This document shows positions 1 to 9,597 of a stretch of DNA of 64,000 bases, piece after piece. The stretch's first letter is position 1, and every line of letters starts with the position of its first letter. Source of the stretch: Aegilops tauschii subsp. strangulata (Eukaryota; Streptophyta; Magnoliopsida; Poales; Poaceae); NCBI RefSeq assembly GCF_002575655.3, contig NC_053036.3:195828788-195892787 (forward strand), written 5' to 3'. Below the pieces are notes generated by a model, which worked only from the letters and a program-made list of their open reading frames with translations, was not told the DNA's origin and made no database searches. Position numbers and translations under genes: made by a program.

Positions 1-1188
1 GAGATACACAGGGTTTGATGTAGGTCGAACCCAGCAATCCGAGCATGTGGGAGGGAATCCTGACAACGCATGAGCTCGAGCTTTGGTTGAGCGACATGTG
101 ACGGTGACCGGCCCTAACACGAATGAGGAGGAATCCATTCATGGCCAACACATACCCCTCATTATCGGTCAAAGGGATGATATATATACACTCGGGGAGC
201 CCACAGATATGCGTGTCGTCACAAAAAACCGCACAAGGGAGACGTGGTCGATCAGAAGACCCCGTATACACTGCATGCGGCCCGAAAATATGTATGGGTA
301 TGATGGTGTGTGATGTGTTTAAATCCCAAATGCACAACTTCGATGGGCCACCAACTACATTACAAACCGAACACCGTACCCGACTTCAAGCCTAGTTCAA
401 TACGTACGATGTCAGTTTCCCAACTTCGAGGCGGCGGGGGGGGGGGGGGGGGGGGGGAGGGGTCGTCCCACGCACGCGCTCAAACTTTATTTGGTCTAGC
501 ATGGGACACATCTATATATATCTATACATCTATACACCTATATAGTGTGCGAATAACTTTGAAACTTGGTCGTTGGATGAAGCCAATCCGACGGTACAGA
601 GATGGCAAATCCGAGCACTACTGGCCATTGGATATCATCTACGTTCCACCAGATTCTGCCACATGTACAATCTAGAAGATTCCATGGTTCAACTTAAGCA
701 TAATGCACAAACCTCAAAACACAAGCACTTCTCCTTTGTTCTCTAGAATCTTCCATATCTTAATTGCCCAAACTTTTTTTTCTAAATGAATTGTCACTTT
801 TTGTTTTTACCTTTACAATGCAGATTTTTTATAAAACTAATTGATTTTGGATCAGATGAACTATAAGAATTAAACAAACATCTACATCATGCATATATGA
901 CTCAAAACTTACATGCTATAGTGTGGTATTTATTCATAGTTTGGTTACCAAATCTCATGCATGCAATGCACATGTACCTTACTAGTATCAATAGGAAACC
1001 ATCATGGTCAAACCCTTCTCGTTGTTGGGTCAAAGGGATAGATAGTGTGGGCCCCCCTAATTGTCGGTAAAGGATAGTATATATACCTCGGGGAGCGCAC
1101 AGATATGTGCCGTGTCTATAAGCCGCACAAGGGAGACATGCTCGAGAAGAACACCCTGCCCCCTATACCCTGCATGCAATCTGAAAAA
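1..1188. other. Unassigned repetitive DNA at window start
   Basis: I see no convincing gene here. A block near 160-290 recurs in diverged form near 1045-1180; both contain a cggggagc..cacagatatg..ccgcacaaggga core, so this is a dispersed direct duplication. The short open frames lack recognisable domains. The stretch may belong to CACTA-1 or to an older element whose ends are outside the window; I cannot decide which. Confidence 0.5.
436..457 (+). repeat. Poly-G homopolymer (22 G)
   Basis: An uninterrupted run of 22 G residues follows a short gcggc stretch. Such tracts can form G-quadruplexes and are prone to length errors in sequencing, so the exact count is uncertain. Confidence 0.85.
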
Positions 1189-1350
1189 GGTTTATATAAT
1201 CGCCAAGACAGGTCAAGTCAATCATTCTTTAATTTTTTAGAGGAAAAAGTAACCCATAAAAACATAGTAGGTTTATATAATCGCCATGACAGGTCAAATC
1301 AATCATTCTTTAATTTTTTAGAGCAAAAAATAACCCATAAAAACATAGTC
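1189..1350. repeat. Tandem duplication, 81 bp unit, two copies
   Basis: The segment beginning ggtttatataatcgcca at 1189 is repeated at 1270 with only a few differences (for example gccaagac versus gccatgac). Both copies end in acccataaaaacatag. No function is evident. Confidence 0.9.
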
Positions 1351-1410
1351 TACAAATTAGCAAAACAAGGATCCCAAGGTTTAAATGTCATGGCATTTAA
1401 ATGAACTTGA

Positions 1411-1483
1411 GATATGCAACTTCCCACCGGGTCACCCATCCTTGGACTACTCCAGCCCAAGCACGCTTAACTTCTGCGTTCTA
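1411..1483 (-). repeat. 5S rRNA-derived fragment (Cassandra/SINE-like)
   Basis: Read on the minus strand, this stretch matches the central part of plant 5S rRNA: it contains gaagttaagcgtgcttgggc and then ggatgggtgaccc. These cover the intragenic promoter region (box A to box C) of 5S genes. The rest of the 120-base 5S gene is absent or diverged, so it is not a functional 5S gene. Retrotransposons known to carry such a segment include the Cassandra TRIM elements and 5S-derived SINEs. I could not find matching terminal repeats around it, so the host element is left open. Confidence 0.7.
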
Positions 1484-1930
1484 TTCAACTAGGCTAGCCG
1501 ATGGGAAGCCAACCCTTGCTGATAAGAATTGCCTCCTTGCCATTAAGGCGTTTCACGCTGATCACCCTATGGGACCTACTCCCTCCTATCACACACGTTT
1601 GTGCTTTTAGAAACGGTGTGGGATATTTTACATGGCCGGTGTGTCGCCGCTAGCCTTCAATGATCACTGACACTGGTAGCAGGAAAACGATGGAGAAGAG
1701 GCGGGAAACCCATGAGAGGATTGGCGAGAAATGGTAGCCTGTTTTGAAAACCTAGTAGAGAAGGAAGCGTGAGCTAGCAGGACACGTGCGCACAGTGCTT
1801 ACCCATGTACTGCATATGCTGTCGAAAGGGCTCAGGGTTGCTGTTCGATCTGGGAGCATCCAACGGTGCACACTTACGATCCGTGGGGTTTGGATTCACG
1901 ACTCAGATCGCAGGCGCAACAGGGGGGAGA
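1484..1930. other. No gene seen
   Basis: This is a non-repetitive stretch between the 5S-like fragment and the foldback. Its open frames are short, overlap each other, and show no recognisable domain. Confidence 0.5.
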
Positions 1931-1934
1931 ATAT

Positions 1935-2330
1935 CATACGGAAACCAACATTCGGTGGAAACCGGTGAAAACCACGAGAAAAAGATGTTTTGAAGTTTCA
2001 TTTTTTTTTTGAAAAATGCGTGATGTTAAGAGGATGATGTTTTATTGCCACACAAAATTTCAAGTTGAAACACATTACGATATGTGAGCTATGAAAAAGA
2101 CAAAATCAACGATGAATAGTGCCGAATAGTAATGTCACTATTCAGGGCTGAATTTGTCTTTTTCATAGCTCACATCTCATAATGTTTTTCAACTTGAAAT
2201 TTTGTGTCGCAATAAAACATCACCTTCTTAACATCCCGCATTTTTTTCAGATTTTTATGAAACTTTAAAATATGGTTTCCATGAAGTTTTCATTCAATAT
2301 CGGTTTTCGTGAGTGAACCGTGTGCTATTT
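1935..2330. repeat. Foldback: ~400 bp imperfect inverted repeat
   Basis: The arms at about 2027-2118 and 2150-2242 are near-complementary. The left arm reads gatgttttattgccacac and the right arm returns gtgtcgcaataaaacatc. Weaker complementarity extends outward to about 1935 and 2330 through gaaactt/aagtttc and ggaaacc/ggtttcc motifs. The short central spacer contains gaatagtg and cactattc. This resembles a foldback or MITE-like element. Terminal repeats and TSDs were not resolved. Confidence 0.75.
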
Positions 2331-2350
2331 GGAAACATTTCGTGAGAAGA

Positions 2351-4447
2351 ATCTCGGTTTTTAAATCCCCGTAAATCCAAAACTAAGCTGAAAATCGTGA
2401 AACCTGGCATGGTGTCATGACATGGCACTTATATGTCGAGGAATTTTTTTCGTCCATTGTGGCGCAAGTTTTATTACAAGCCTCTTACAAACCGGAGCTT
2501 CTCTCAAAGAAGCCTCGTGGTTCCGATAGGGAAACGTGTCCCCCTTGTGGGCGAAACATAATCACTGCCTCTTTTCGCCTTGTATTTTCTTCTACGGGCA
2601 ACATGGAACGACATGATATCCATGCTGAAATTTAAACTTATTCAGGGTTCGTTTGGCCTTTTTATACACTAATTGAGTTTCCTAGGCATTTAATGTCCAT
2701 AATTCAAATCTGAACTTCAAATACATGCTCGAGTTCACCAAAATGGCTAGAAAATTTATACATGTGTCCTTGGGTGCATGTTTAGGTCCCATGCCAGGAA
2801 TGGGAACGAATTACAACCGTACCCGCGTCCTAGCTCGTCCTCAAACATTTGGAATCTTGGTTTTTAAATCCTCGTAAATCCTAAACTCACCAGAAAGTCA
2901 TCAAAGTTGGCATGGTGTCACGTCATGGCACATATATGTCGTGGTAAAAACATTGTCCAATTTGGGCCAAGCTTTATTACAAACCTCTTACAAAAACCGG
3001 AGCTTCTCTCAAAGAAGCCTCGTGGTTCCGATAGGGAAACGTTTTCCCCTTGTGGGCGAAACGTAATCGCTGCCTCTTTTTGCCTTGTATTTTCTTCCAC
3101 GGGCAACATGGAACGACATGATATCCGTGCTGAAATTTAAACTTATTCAGGGTTCGTTTAGCCTTTTTATACACTAATTGAGTTTCCTAGGCATTTAATG
3201 TCCATAATTCAAATCTGAACTACAAATACATGCTCCAGTTCACCAAAATGGCTAGAAAAATTATACATGTGTCCTTGGGTGCATGTTTAGGTCCCATGCC
3301 AGGAATGGGAACGAATTACAACCGTACCGGTGTCCTGGCTCGTCCTCAAACATTTTGAATCTCGGTTTTTAAGTCCCCATAAATCCAAAACTCACTAGAA
3401 AGTCATCAAAGGTGGCATGGTGTCACGTCATGGCACATATATGTCGTGGTAAAAACATTGCCAATTTGGGCCAAGCTTTATAACAAACCTCTTACAAACC
3501 GGAGCCTGTCGCAAGAACCCTCGTGGTTTTGATAGGAAACGTGTCCCCTTGTGGGTCAAACGATAATCACTCCCTCTTCTAGCCTCATATTTTCTTCTAC
3601 ACGCGACAAGGAACAACGGGAGATTCGCGCTGAACTTTGAAATTATTCCGGGTTCATTTGACCTTTTTATTCATTAATTGAGTTTTCTAGGCATTTAATG
3701 TCCATAATTCAATTCCGAACTACAAATACATGCTCCAATCCACCAAAATGGCTAGAAAAATGTACATGTTTCCTTGGGGTGCATGTTTAGGTTCCATGGA
3801 ACAAATGGGAACGAATTCAACCGTCTCGCCGTCCTGGCTTAGCCACAAACATTGCGAATCTTGGTTTTTAAATCTCTGTAAATCCAAAAACTCACCGGGA
3901 AATCATGAAACTTGGCATGGTGTCACTACATGGTACATATAATTGTCCAATTTGGGCAAAGCTATATTACAAGCCTCTTACAAACCAGAGCATGTCGCAA
4001 CCCTCGTGGTTCCGGTAGGGAAACATGCCCCTCTTGTGGGCAAAACGATAATCGTTGCTGCCTCTTCTCGCCTTGAACTTTGTTTTCTACAGGCAACATA
4101 GAATAACAAGAGTGTCGGGCTGAAATTTGAAACTGTTCAAGGTTCATTTGGCCATTGTATATATATTACTAATTACTAAGTATACAACGAATTTAATGTA
4201 GTCTATAATTCAAATTTGAACTACAAGCACATGCTCCAGTGAAGCAAAATGGGTGGCAAATCGTACATGTGTCATTGGGTGCATGTTTAGGTCTCATTAA
4301 GGAATGGGAATGAATTACAAACTTGTCGTCGTCCTGAAACGTTGAGAATCTCGGTTTTTAAATCCCAGTAAATCAACAACTCACCCAAAAAACATCAAAC
4401 TTGGCATGATTTCATGACATGGCACATATATGTCGTGGTAAAAAATC
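2351..4447. repeat. Tandem array, ~500 bp unit (CACTA-1)
   Basis: A unit starting atctcggtttttaaatcc recurs at 2351, 2854, 3359, 3858 and 4348, giving periods of 503, 505, 499 and 490 bases; the fifth copy is partial. Each unit carries cttggcatgg, accggagc..tct, gggaaacg and cttgggtgcatgtttagg blocks in the same order. The array is homologous to the array in CACTA-2 (41277-43775). Short open frames repeat in each unit but differ in length, so coding function is unlikely. Confidence 0.92.
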
Positions 4448-4589
4448 GTCCAGTTTGAGAAGAGGCGCACACATTAGTAGCCAACGAAGTCCTTTTTGAA
4501 ACAAAAAGCTGACACGTTAATATCGCAAACGGTTGTATTATATTAACCGTGTCGAAATTTACCATACTCGATGGTGTGCGTGTAGCTGT

Positions 4590-4765
4590 TTGATTAGACG
4601 GGACGAGCGCGAGAAGTCCGCCGTGCAGGCTCGACGGGACGCGTGCGAGCAGTCCGCCGCGCAGGATCAACGGGATGCATGCATCCTGTCCACCTCATAG
4701 TTGCAGGCTCGACGGGACACGTGCGAGCAGCAAGGCCGCCCATGCTCACCGGGAAGCGAGCTCTT
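4590..4765. repeat. GC-rich minisatellite in CACTA-1
   Basis: Degenerate copies of gcaggctcgacgggac followed by gcgtgcgagcagtccgcc occur three to four times between about 4590 and 4765, interrupted by a less similar stretch. This is noncoding repeat structure inside the CACTA element. Confidence 0.7.
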
Positions 4766-5078
4766 TGACCTCCATGCACCAGCTGCCGCCCGCCTCTCTC
4801 ACAACTTCTCCATTAATGGGTTAACTAAAGCACCTAGACGGAGGGTGTTTGCTTGTGATCTCATGGCAACATTTGCTTTGTTCGTGTTTTCAACTCGTAT
4901 TCCGCCCTAATTTAAATTGCCACATAGGGCAACGGATAATACGACCATAAATAAAATGGCAATGGATAATACGACGACAAATTTACAATGGCGCAGATGC
5001 CACATGCGGCAAAGCCCGGAAGACACAGGGGCAAGGGAAGAAGGAAATTGCAGACAACGATCTGGGTTGCTACTATCT

Positions 5079-5573
5079 CTACTCGTCGATGGATCGCAGG
5101 GCGACGACATCCTCCAGCTCCTTCTTCAATTCCTCACAACTTTTCTTGAAAGCAGCCACAGATTCCTCCACCTCCTGCTCGCGCTCGATCCGGAGCTTCC
5201 TCAAGTCACCCATCAGTTCCTCGACGACCGCTATCAGCGTCATCCCCGAGGCACTGCTCTGCTCATGCAGCATCTTCCAGGCGGCGGCCTCCTCCTCCTC
5301 GGCGAGCGCCTTGAGGAGCTTCACATTGTCACCCATGAGTTGCTCGACGAGGCCGGCCGCCTTGTCAACCGAGGCATCGCTGATCTTGAGCAGCTTCATC
5401 AAGCCGTCGACCAGCTCCTGCTGCGTAGTGACGCCAGCGAGAATGTCGTCGTCGCCGGCGAAGGACTTCAGGGACGCCGGCTCGTCGCGTTGGCCGACGC
5501 CGCGAATGCGCTTGTGAGAGCCCTCGTGTGCCCGTGAGAGCTCGTTCGAGAGCTCCGCGGCATGCCGTGACAT
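5079..5573 (-). CDS. CACTA-1 coiled-coil ORF, 164 aa
   Basis: This is an intact 164-residue reading frame transcribed away from the CACTA-1 terminus. The sequence is rich in Glu, Leu, Lys and Ala. The C-terminal half (about residues 95-160) contains long heptad-like stretches such as ELMGDLRKLRIEREQEVEE and FKKSCEELKKELEDV, predicting a coiled coil. I see no zinc finger, DDE motif or membrane segment. Its place just inside the subterminal repeats is where CACTA elements often carry a DNA-binding or accessory protein gene, so a role in binding element ends is possible but is inference. The larger plus-strand frame over the same bases is its shadow: it is low-complexity Ser/Leu-rich. Expression is unknown. 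Confidence 0.55.
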   Translation of the reverse strand: MSRHAAELSNELSRAHEGSHKRIRGVGQRDEPASLKSFAGDDDILAGVTTQQELVDGLMKLLKISDASVDKAAGLVEQLMGDNVKLLKALAEEEEAAAWKMLHEQSSASGMTLIAVVEELMGDLRKLRIEREQEVEESVAAFKKSCEELKKELEDVVALRSIDE

Positions 5574-5948
5574 CTCTATTGCGGCTGGGCTTTGCGGCGG
5601 GACCTCTCTAGTGCTCCGCGGCCTTGGTCTTTGCTGCCTAGTTATATGTCCACCCTAAACTCCTCCTACCGGTCATGGCAGAACGACTTGACAGGAAAGA
5701 CCAGTTTTGTGGGTGATGAGGAGAGGAAATGTGAAGTGATTTTTGAGTGGGTAGTTTTTATAGCCCGGTGCTAAGTGTGAACACATATTAGTTTGATAGG
5801 TGTGAATAGATTTGCAATTACTTATTGCGTTGTAATCTGCAATGTGACGAGAAACAAGGTCAAAATTTATTGATGGCAGAAGGTTGACCACGTGGTTGCC
5901 CGCCGTTGAGTCGGCTGTTTGCCACGTATCATACACATCTTATTAAGT
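5574..5948. other. 5' flank of the CACTA-1 ORF, no gene
   Basis: This lies between the ORF start and the subterminal repeats. It would contain the ORF promoter if the ORF is expressed. I see no distinctive TATA box or other element that I can assign. Confidence 0.4.
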
Positions 5949-6215
5949 TGAACTGTTTCTGTTGTGTTCGCTAATCGAAAACAGTTCATCCGAGTGAACC
6001 GTATGCCCTATATCACACACAACTTGATCTGGCTAACCGTTTCTGTTGCACTCCCTAATAGCAAACAGTTCATCGGAGCGAACTGTATGCCGTATATCGC
6101 ACACACACTGATCTGGCTGCCCGTTTCTGTTGTTCTGCCTCATCGCAAACAGTTTGAATGGGTCAACCATGTGCCCTGGATCGCACAAGCAACTAAAATC
6201 TCAACCGTGTTTGAT
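5949..6215. repeat. CACTA-1 subterminal repeats, 84 bp period
   Basis: The motif ctgtttctgttg/ccgtttctgttg recurs at 5953, 6037 and 6121, exactly 84 bases apart. Each copy is followed by aaacagtt and then atatcacacac-like text. In En/Spm-type elements such subterminal repeats are transposase binding sites; that role is inferred here. Confidence 0.85.
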
Positions 6216-6302
6216 GTATCATTCATCGCAAACGTTTTGCATCTTTTTTGACGGTTTTTTACATCCCGTTTGTGATTAATGCATCGCACAAAGTTCCGTC
6301 AA

Positions 6303-6348
6303 AGGGTCTCTGATCATAGTGTCGCGTTAGCAGCATCCTGCAGTAGTG
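6303..6348 (-). repeat. CACTA-1 terminal inverted repeat (right end)
   Basis: The minus strand begins CACTACTGCAGGATGCTG and continues through gacactatgatcagagaccc. The base after the terminus starts gypsy LTR sequence. The other end is not in view, so the 3 bp TSD cannot be confirmed. Confidence 0.8.
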
Positions 6349-7059
6349 CAGTGACAAAGTAGGGGTAGCGAGACACGTATTGAATTGTTGCCACCAAGGA
6401 TAAAAAGATGGGGTTTATATCATATTGCATGAGTTTATTCCTCTACATCATGTCATCTTATTTAAGGCGTTACTCCATTCTCTATGAACTTAATACTCTA
6501 GATGCATGCTGGATAGCAGTCGATGTGTGGAGTAATAGTAGTAGATGCGGGAAGGAGTCGGTCTACTTGACACGGACGTGATGCCTATATTACATAATCA
6601 TTGCCTTGGATATCATGATAACTTTGCGCTTTTCTATCAATTGCTCGACAATAATTTGTTCACCCATAGTATTATTTGCCTTTAAGAGAGAAGTCTCTAG
6701 TGAATCCTATGCCCCCCGGGTCTATTTTCCATCATATTAGTTTTCGATCTACTATTTTGCAATCTTTTCCTTTCAGATCTATAAACCATAAAACCCAAAA
6801 CTATTTACTTTATCTTTTGTTTACTCTTATCTATCTCTATCAGATCTCACCTTTGCAAGTGACTGTGAAAGGATTGACAACCCCTTTATCGCGTTGGGTG
6901 CAAGTGTTTGATTGTTTGTGCAGGTATTGGTGATTTGTGCGTTCGTCTCCTACTGGATTGATACCTTGGTTCTCTAATTGAGGGAAATACTTATCTCTAC
7001 TTTGCTGCATCACCCTTTTCTCTTGAAAGGAAAAACCAACGCAAGCTCAAGAAGTAGCA
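6349..7059 (+). repeat. GYP-A 5' LTR, 3' portion
   Basis: The segment ends in gaagtagca just before the primer binding site. It contains blocks familiar from Triticeae gypsy LTRs of the WHAM/Sabrina type, such as gaatcctatgccccccggg and gcatcacccttttctc. The 5' part of the LTR is missing because CACTA-1 adjoins at 6348. Confidence 0.7.
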
Positions 7060-7070
7060 GAAAGAATTTC

Positions 7071-7088
7071 TGACGCTGTTGCCGGGGA
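7071..7088 (+). other. GYP-A primer binding site (tRNA-Asp type)
   Basis: The sequence tgacgctgttgccgggga is two mismatches from tggcgccgttgccgggga, the complement of the tRNA-Asp 3' end used by Athila-like elements. Confidence 0.7.
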
Positions 7089-7946
7089 GTTCTACGCCAA
7101 GTCAAGATCTACATCAAGCCTACCAAGTACCCATCATAAAACTATCATCTCTTGCATTACATTATTCGCCATTTGCCTCTCGTTTTCCTCTCCCACACTT
7201 CTAAAACGACTTTCGAAAAGATTTGCCTTTTCATTCGCCTTCTCTTTCGTCCTTCTTTTCGTTTGCCCTTATGTCTTACTAGCAAAAAGGCCCGTGCGTT
7301 GCAACAGGAGAATATCACACACCCTAGCCTTAATAATAATGCCTCAAGACCTTCCCTCCTAATGTCGTGAGCCCAAAAGAGGAGCGCATAGGTGACAAGC
7401 AACAATTGGATCACTAATGAAGATGTGGCGACATGTCGCGCACTACAATATCTTGTACTTGTCCTCAATAGGACGATGGCGTAACGCTCGCCCATCTGCT
7501 GCTACCGCCGCATCCAACCCACACATCTTCCGATTGCTAGCACAACCACCAAGCACAGGGAAAATGTGGAAAAAAATTGTTATCTTAATGGTCCACCAAG
7601 CACATCTTGTACAAATGCAACAAAAGTTTAGAGTAGAATCATAGGGAAATTTACTCTCCTTTCATGAACCCATATAAATATAAGCCAGTATAAAAAAAGT
7701 GTCATAATTCATAAGCAAATAGTAGGTAGGAGATCATATATGCAGTTATTCTATATATGCGAAATATATTAGCATGAGTAGCAGATACACTTGTACAGAT
7801 ATTGCCTTTGCATTTTAGACCTTATATAGTTGTATGTGGGGTGAGTTGGCAAACAGTACATCATTTTCGTATGCATTTTATTCATCCCATCGGTATTCCT
7901 AAAACTACTTTGCTACGTTTTTATTAACTACTATTATAAAATACTA

Positions 7947-8045
7947 CTCCCTCCGTTTCTATATATAATTTTTTTTAAAGATTTCAATACGAATTACATA
8001 TCTATATAAATATATTTTAGAGCACTCATTTATAAACGGACCGAG
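7947..8045. mobile_element. Stowaway-like MITE, 99 bp
   Basis: It begins ctccctccgttt after TA and ends acggaccgag before TA, giving the TA target duplication of Tc1/mariner-type Stowaway elements. The terminal repeats match imperfectly (ctccctccgtttctata against ctcggtccgtttataaa). It lies inside HEL-1 and is AT-rich in the middle. It may be related to the Thalos family, shortened. Confidence 0.75.
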
Positions 8046-8224
8046 TATTAAGTACACATATATGACTTCGGTGGGTGATCTATCCTCTGGATCCATCCAG
8101 AGCTTATCTCGTCACATGGATACACGGTAGCTGACCACATCCACTTCCAACCTTATCTCTTCGAGGCAGCTAGTGCTGTAGTCCTTGTTCGTCAAAACTG
8201 AGACAAATGGAGGAAGGCAGGAAG

Positions 8225-9240
8225 GGTAGGTGAGGTGCTGGTGCTGGCCGCATGGCTCATACTGGCCGTTGGGCGACGTAGTGTGGCGGGGCTGGAGGGA
8301 GCAGCTGCTGGGTGGTGCTCGGCCTCGACGGCCTGGCCTCCGCCGTTCTTGCCGTCGGCCTCGTCCTCGGTGCCGATTCTTCCCCATCCATGGCGCCAAG
8401 CCAAGCGTGTGTTCCTGCTCCTCTTTATTCCTGTGGCGTCGATTTCCGCCAGCGCTTTGGTCAAAGCCGAGACAAATGAAGATGGAGGTGTAGGGGAGGT
8501 GCTGGCCAGATGGCTCGTAAGCAGCTGAATCTGACCGCGTCAGTCGGCGGTCGAGTAGACAGCAGCAACTGCGCTGCTCCTACTCGTTGGAGTGGCGCCC
8601 GTGGCAACACCACCGCCGCGGCCGCGCACCTGCCGGCCTCGGGAACCTCCATGGCTGACCTCACACAGCGCCGCCCCGTTCTGGCCTCAAACGCGCAGTC
8701 CCGCGCCATTCCTCTCCACCTTGCACCGCCGTGGCCTTCACTTGCCTCCTGCCTGTACTCCCAGCCACGGGCGACCTCCTCCTCCGTGCTTGAGAACCCC
8801 ATCGCCTCGGCTGACCTCTCGTGGGTGCTGCCATGTTCGAGTAGTACAAGCTCCACTCCGCTCTGCTCGAACGACGCTACCGCCACAACCTCTGCTCCGG
8901 CGAGCCCTACGTCCCCTCCTGCAGCTTTCGAATCACCATGGCCCCGGCCTCGGCGCTGCTCTTCCTCCATCCATGGCAAGCGAAGCCAAGCATGTACCTG
9001 CTCCTCGTCTTCACTTCCCTGGCGCCTCCAGGCACATCCCACGATCTGGCAGACGCCGAAGCTGCGAGGTGGGAGAAGGGGAGGGGGACGGCTGGCGCCG
9101 CGAAGGAGGTCCTGGGCGGGGGAGGCGCGGACGGCGGCGAAGGGAAGGGCCGCCGAGAGTGGTCGCGCGTCGACCACCTCGCAGTCGCCGGGGATTTGGA
9201 GGCCGGCCGGCGGAGATCACCATCTCTGTTTTCTATTTCT
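8225..9240. other. GC-rich cargo region of HEL-1, possible captured fragment
   Basis: GC content rises sharply relative to the flanks. Long overlapping frames exist on both strands (for example 8510-9361 plus and 8461-9177 minus), but all are low-complexity Ala/Ser/Pro/Arg-rich translations without a recognisable domain. Open frames on both strands are expected from high GC alone. Helitrons often carry host gene fragments, so a captured promoter, exon or 5' UTR is possible. I cannot name a source gene. Confidence 0.4.
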
Positions 9241-9597
9241 ATCAGGCGGCGGACGCGATGGGTTGGGGGTGTTGCGTCCTTCGGGTCCTATGAACGAGCG
9301 ATTCGTTTTTTTACTGTACGAATATCTTACATCGGGAGTGCGGGTTAATTGCACGAAATAGCACGTGCTTTTTTCGCAAAAAGCGCGACGACGGTGAGCG
9401 AGCGGGCAGAAGTACTAATTCCTTTATTATTAAGGAAAGACTTGGTTTGTTTGCTCTTTTGCTTGGTATAATAGTGTGTTTATTGAAAATCAGAAACAAA
9501 GTTTACGGATCTACTTAAAGTTTTTACTTGGATCATCTTCGATCCATATTTGCTCATGTTGAAACCCCAATTAGTTTAGTTGAGGGAAAATCTTTAG

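Larger units (their letters stand above)
2340..6348. mobile_element. CACTA-1: CACTA DNA transposon, right part
   Basis: The right end at 6348 reads, on the minus strand, CACTACTGCAGGATGC, which is a CACTA-type terminus. Internal to it, in order, are subterminal repeats, a minus-strand coiled-coil ORF, a GC-rich minisatellite and a ~500 bp tandem array. This is the usual layout of Triticeae CACTA elements. The left terminus was not found and may lie within 1-2340 or outside the window. No transposase is visible, so this copy is presumably non-autonomous or incomplete. It appears to be inserted into the LTR of GYP-A, whose remaining sequence starts at 6349. Confidence 0.8.
7279..9440 (-). mobile_element. 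HEL-1: non-autonomous Helitron, minus orientation
   Basis: On the minus strand the 3' end reads gttgcaacgcacgggccttt then ttgctag, followed by host T. That is a short hairpin (cctgt/acggg stem) about ten bases before a terminal CTAG, as expected of Helitrons. The other end begins TCTTTCCTTAATAATAAAGG on the minus strand, a TC start with the AATAATAAAGG block common in grass Helitrons. No Rep/helicase is present. The element separates the GYP-A leader from the rest of GYP-A. It carries a Stowaway-like MITE and a GC-rich region. The exact 5' base is uncertain because the flanking A is not obvious. Confidence 0.65.

Noticed and set aside
1411..1483. Functional 5S rRNA gene
   Set aside because: Only the central promoter region is conserved; both ends of the 120-base gene are missing and no tandem 5S spacer array is present.
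2351..4447. CRISPR-like repeat array
   Set aside because: The ~500 bp units are contiguous homologous tandem repeats in plant transposon DNA, without short repeats and unique spacers.
4917..5537. 206-codon plus-strand frame
   Set aside because: Mirror of the minus-strand coiled-coil ORF; the minus strand has the more protein-like composition.
8461..9361. Long overlapping frames on both strands in HEL-1 (238 and 283 codons)
   Set aside because: High GC yields stop-poor sequence in several frames at once; neither translation has a domain or sensible composition. Kept only as a possible captured fragment.
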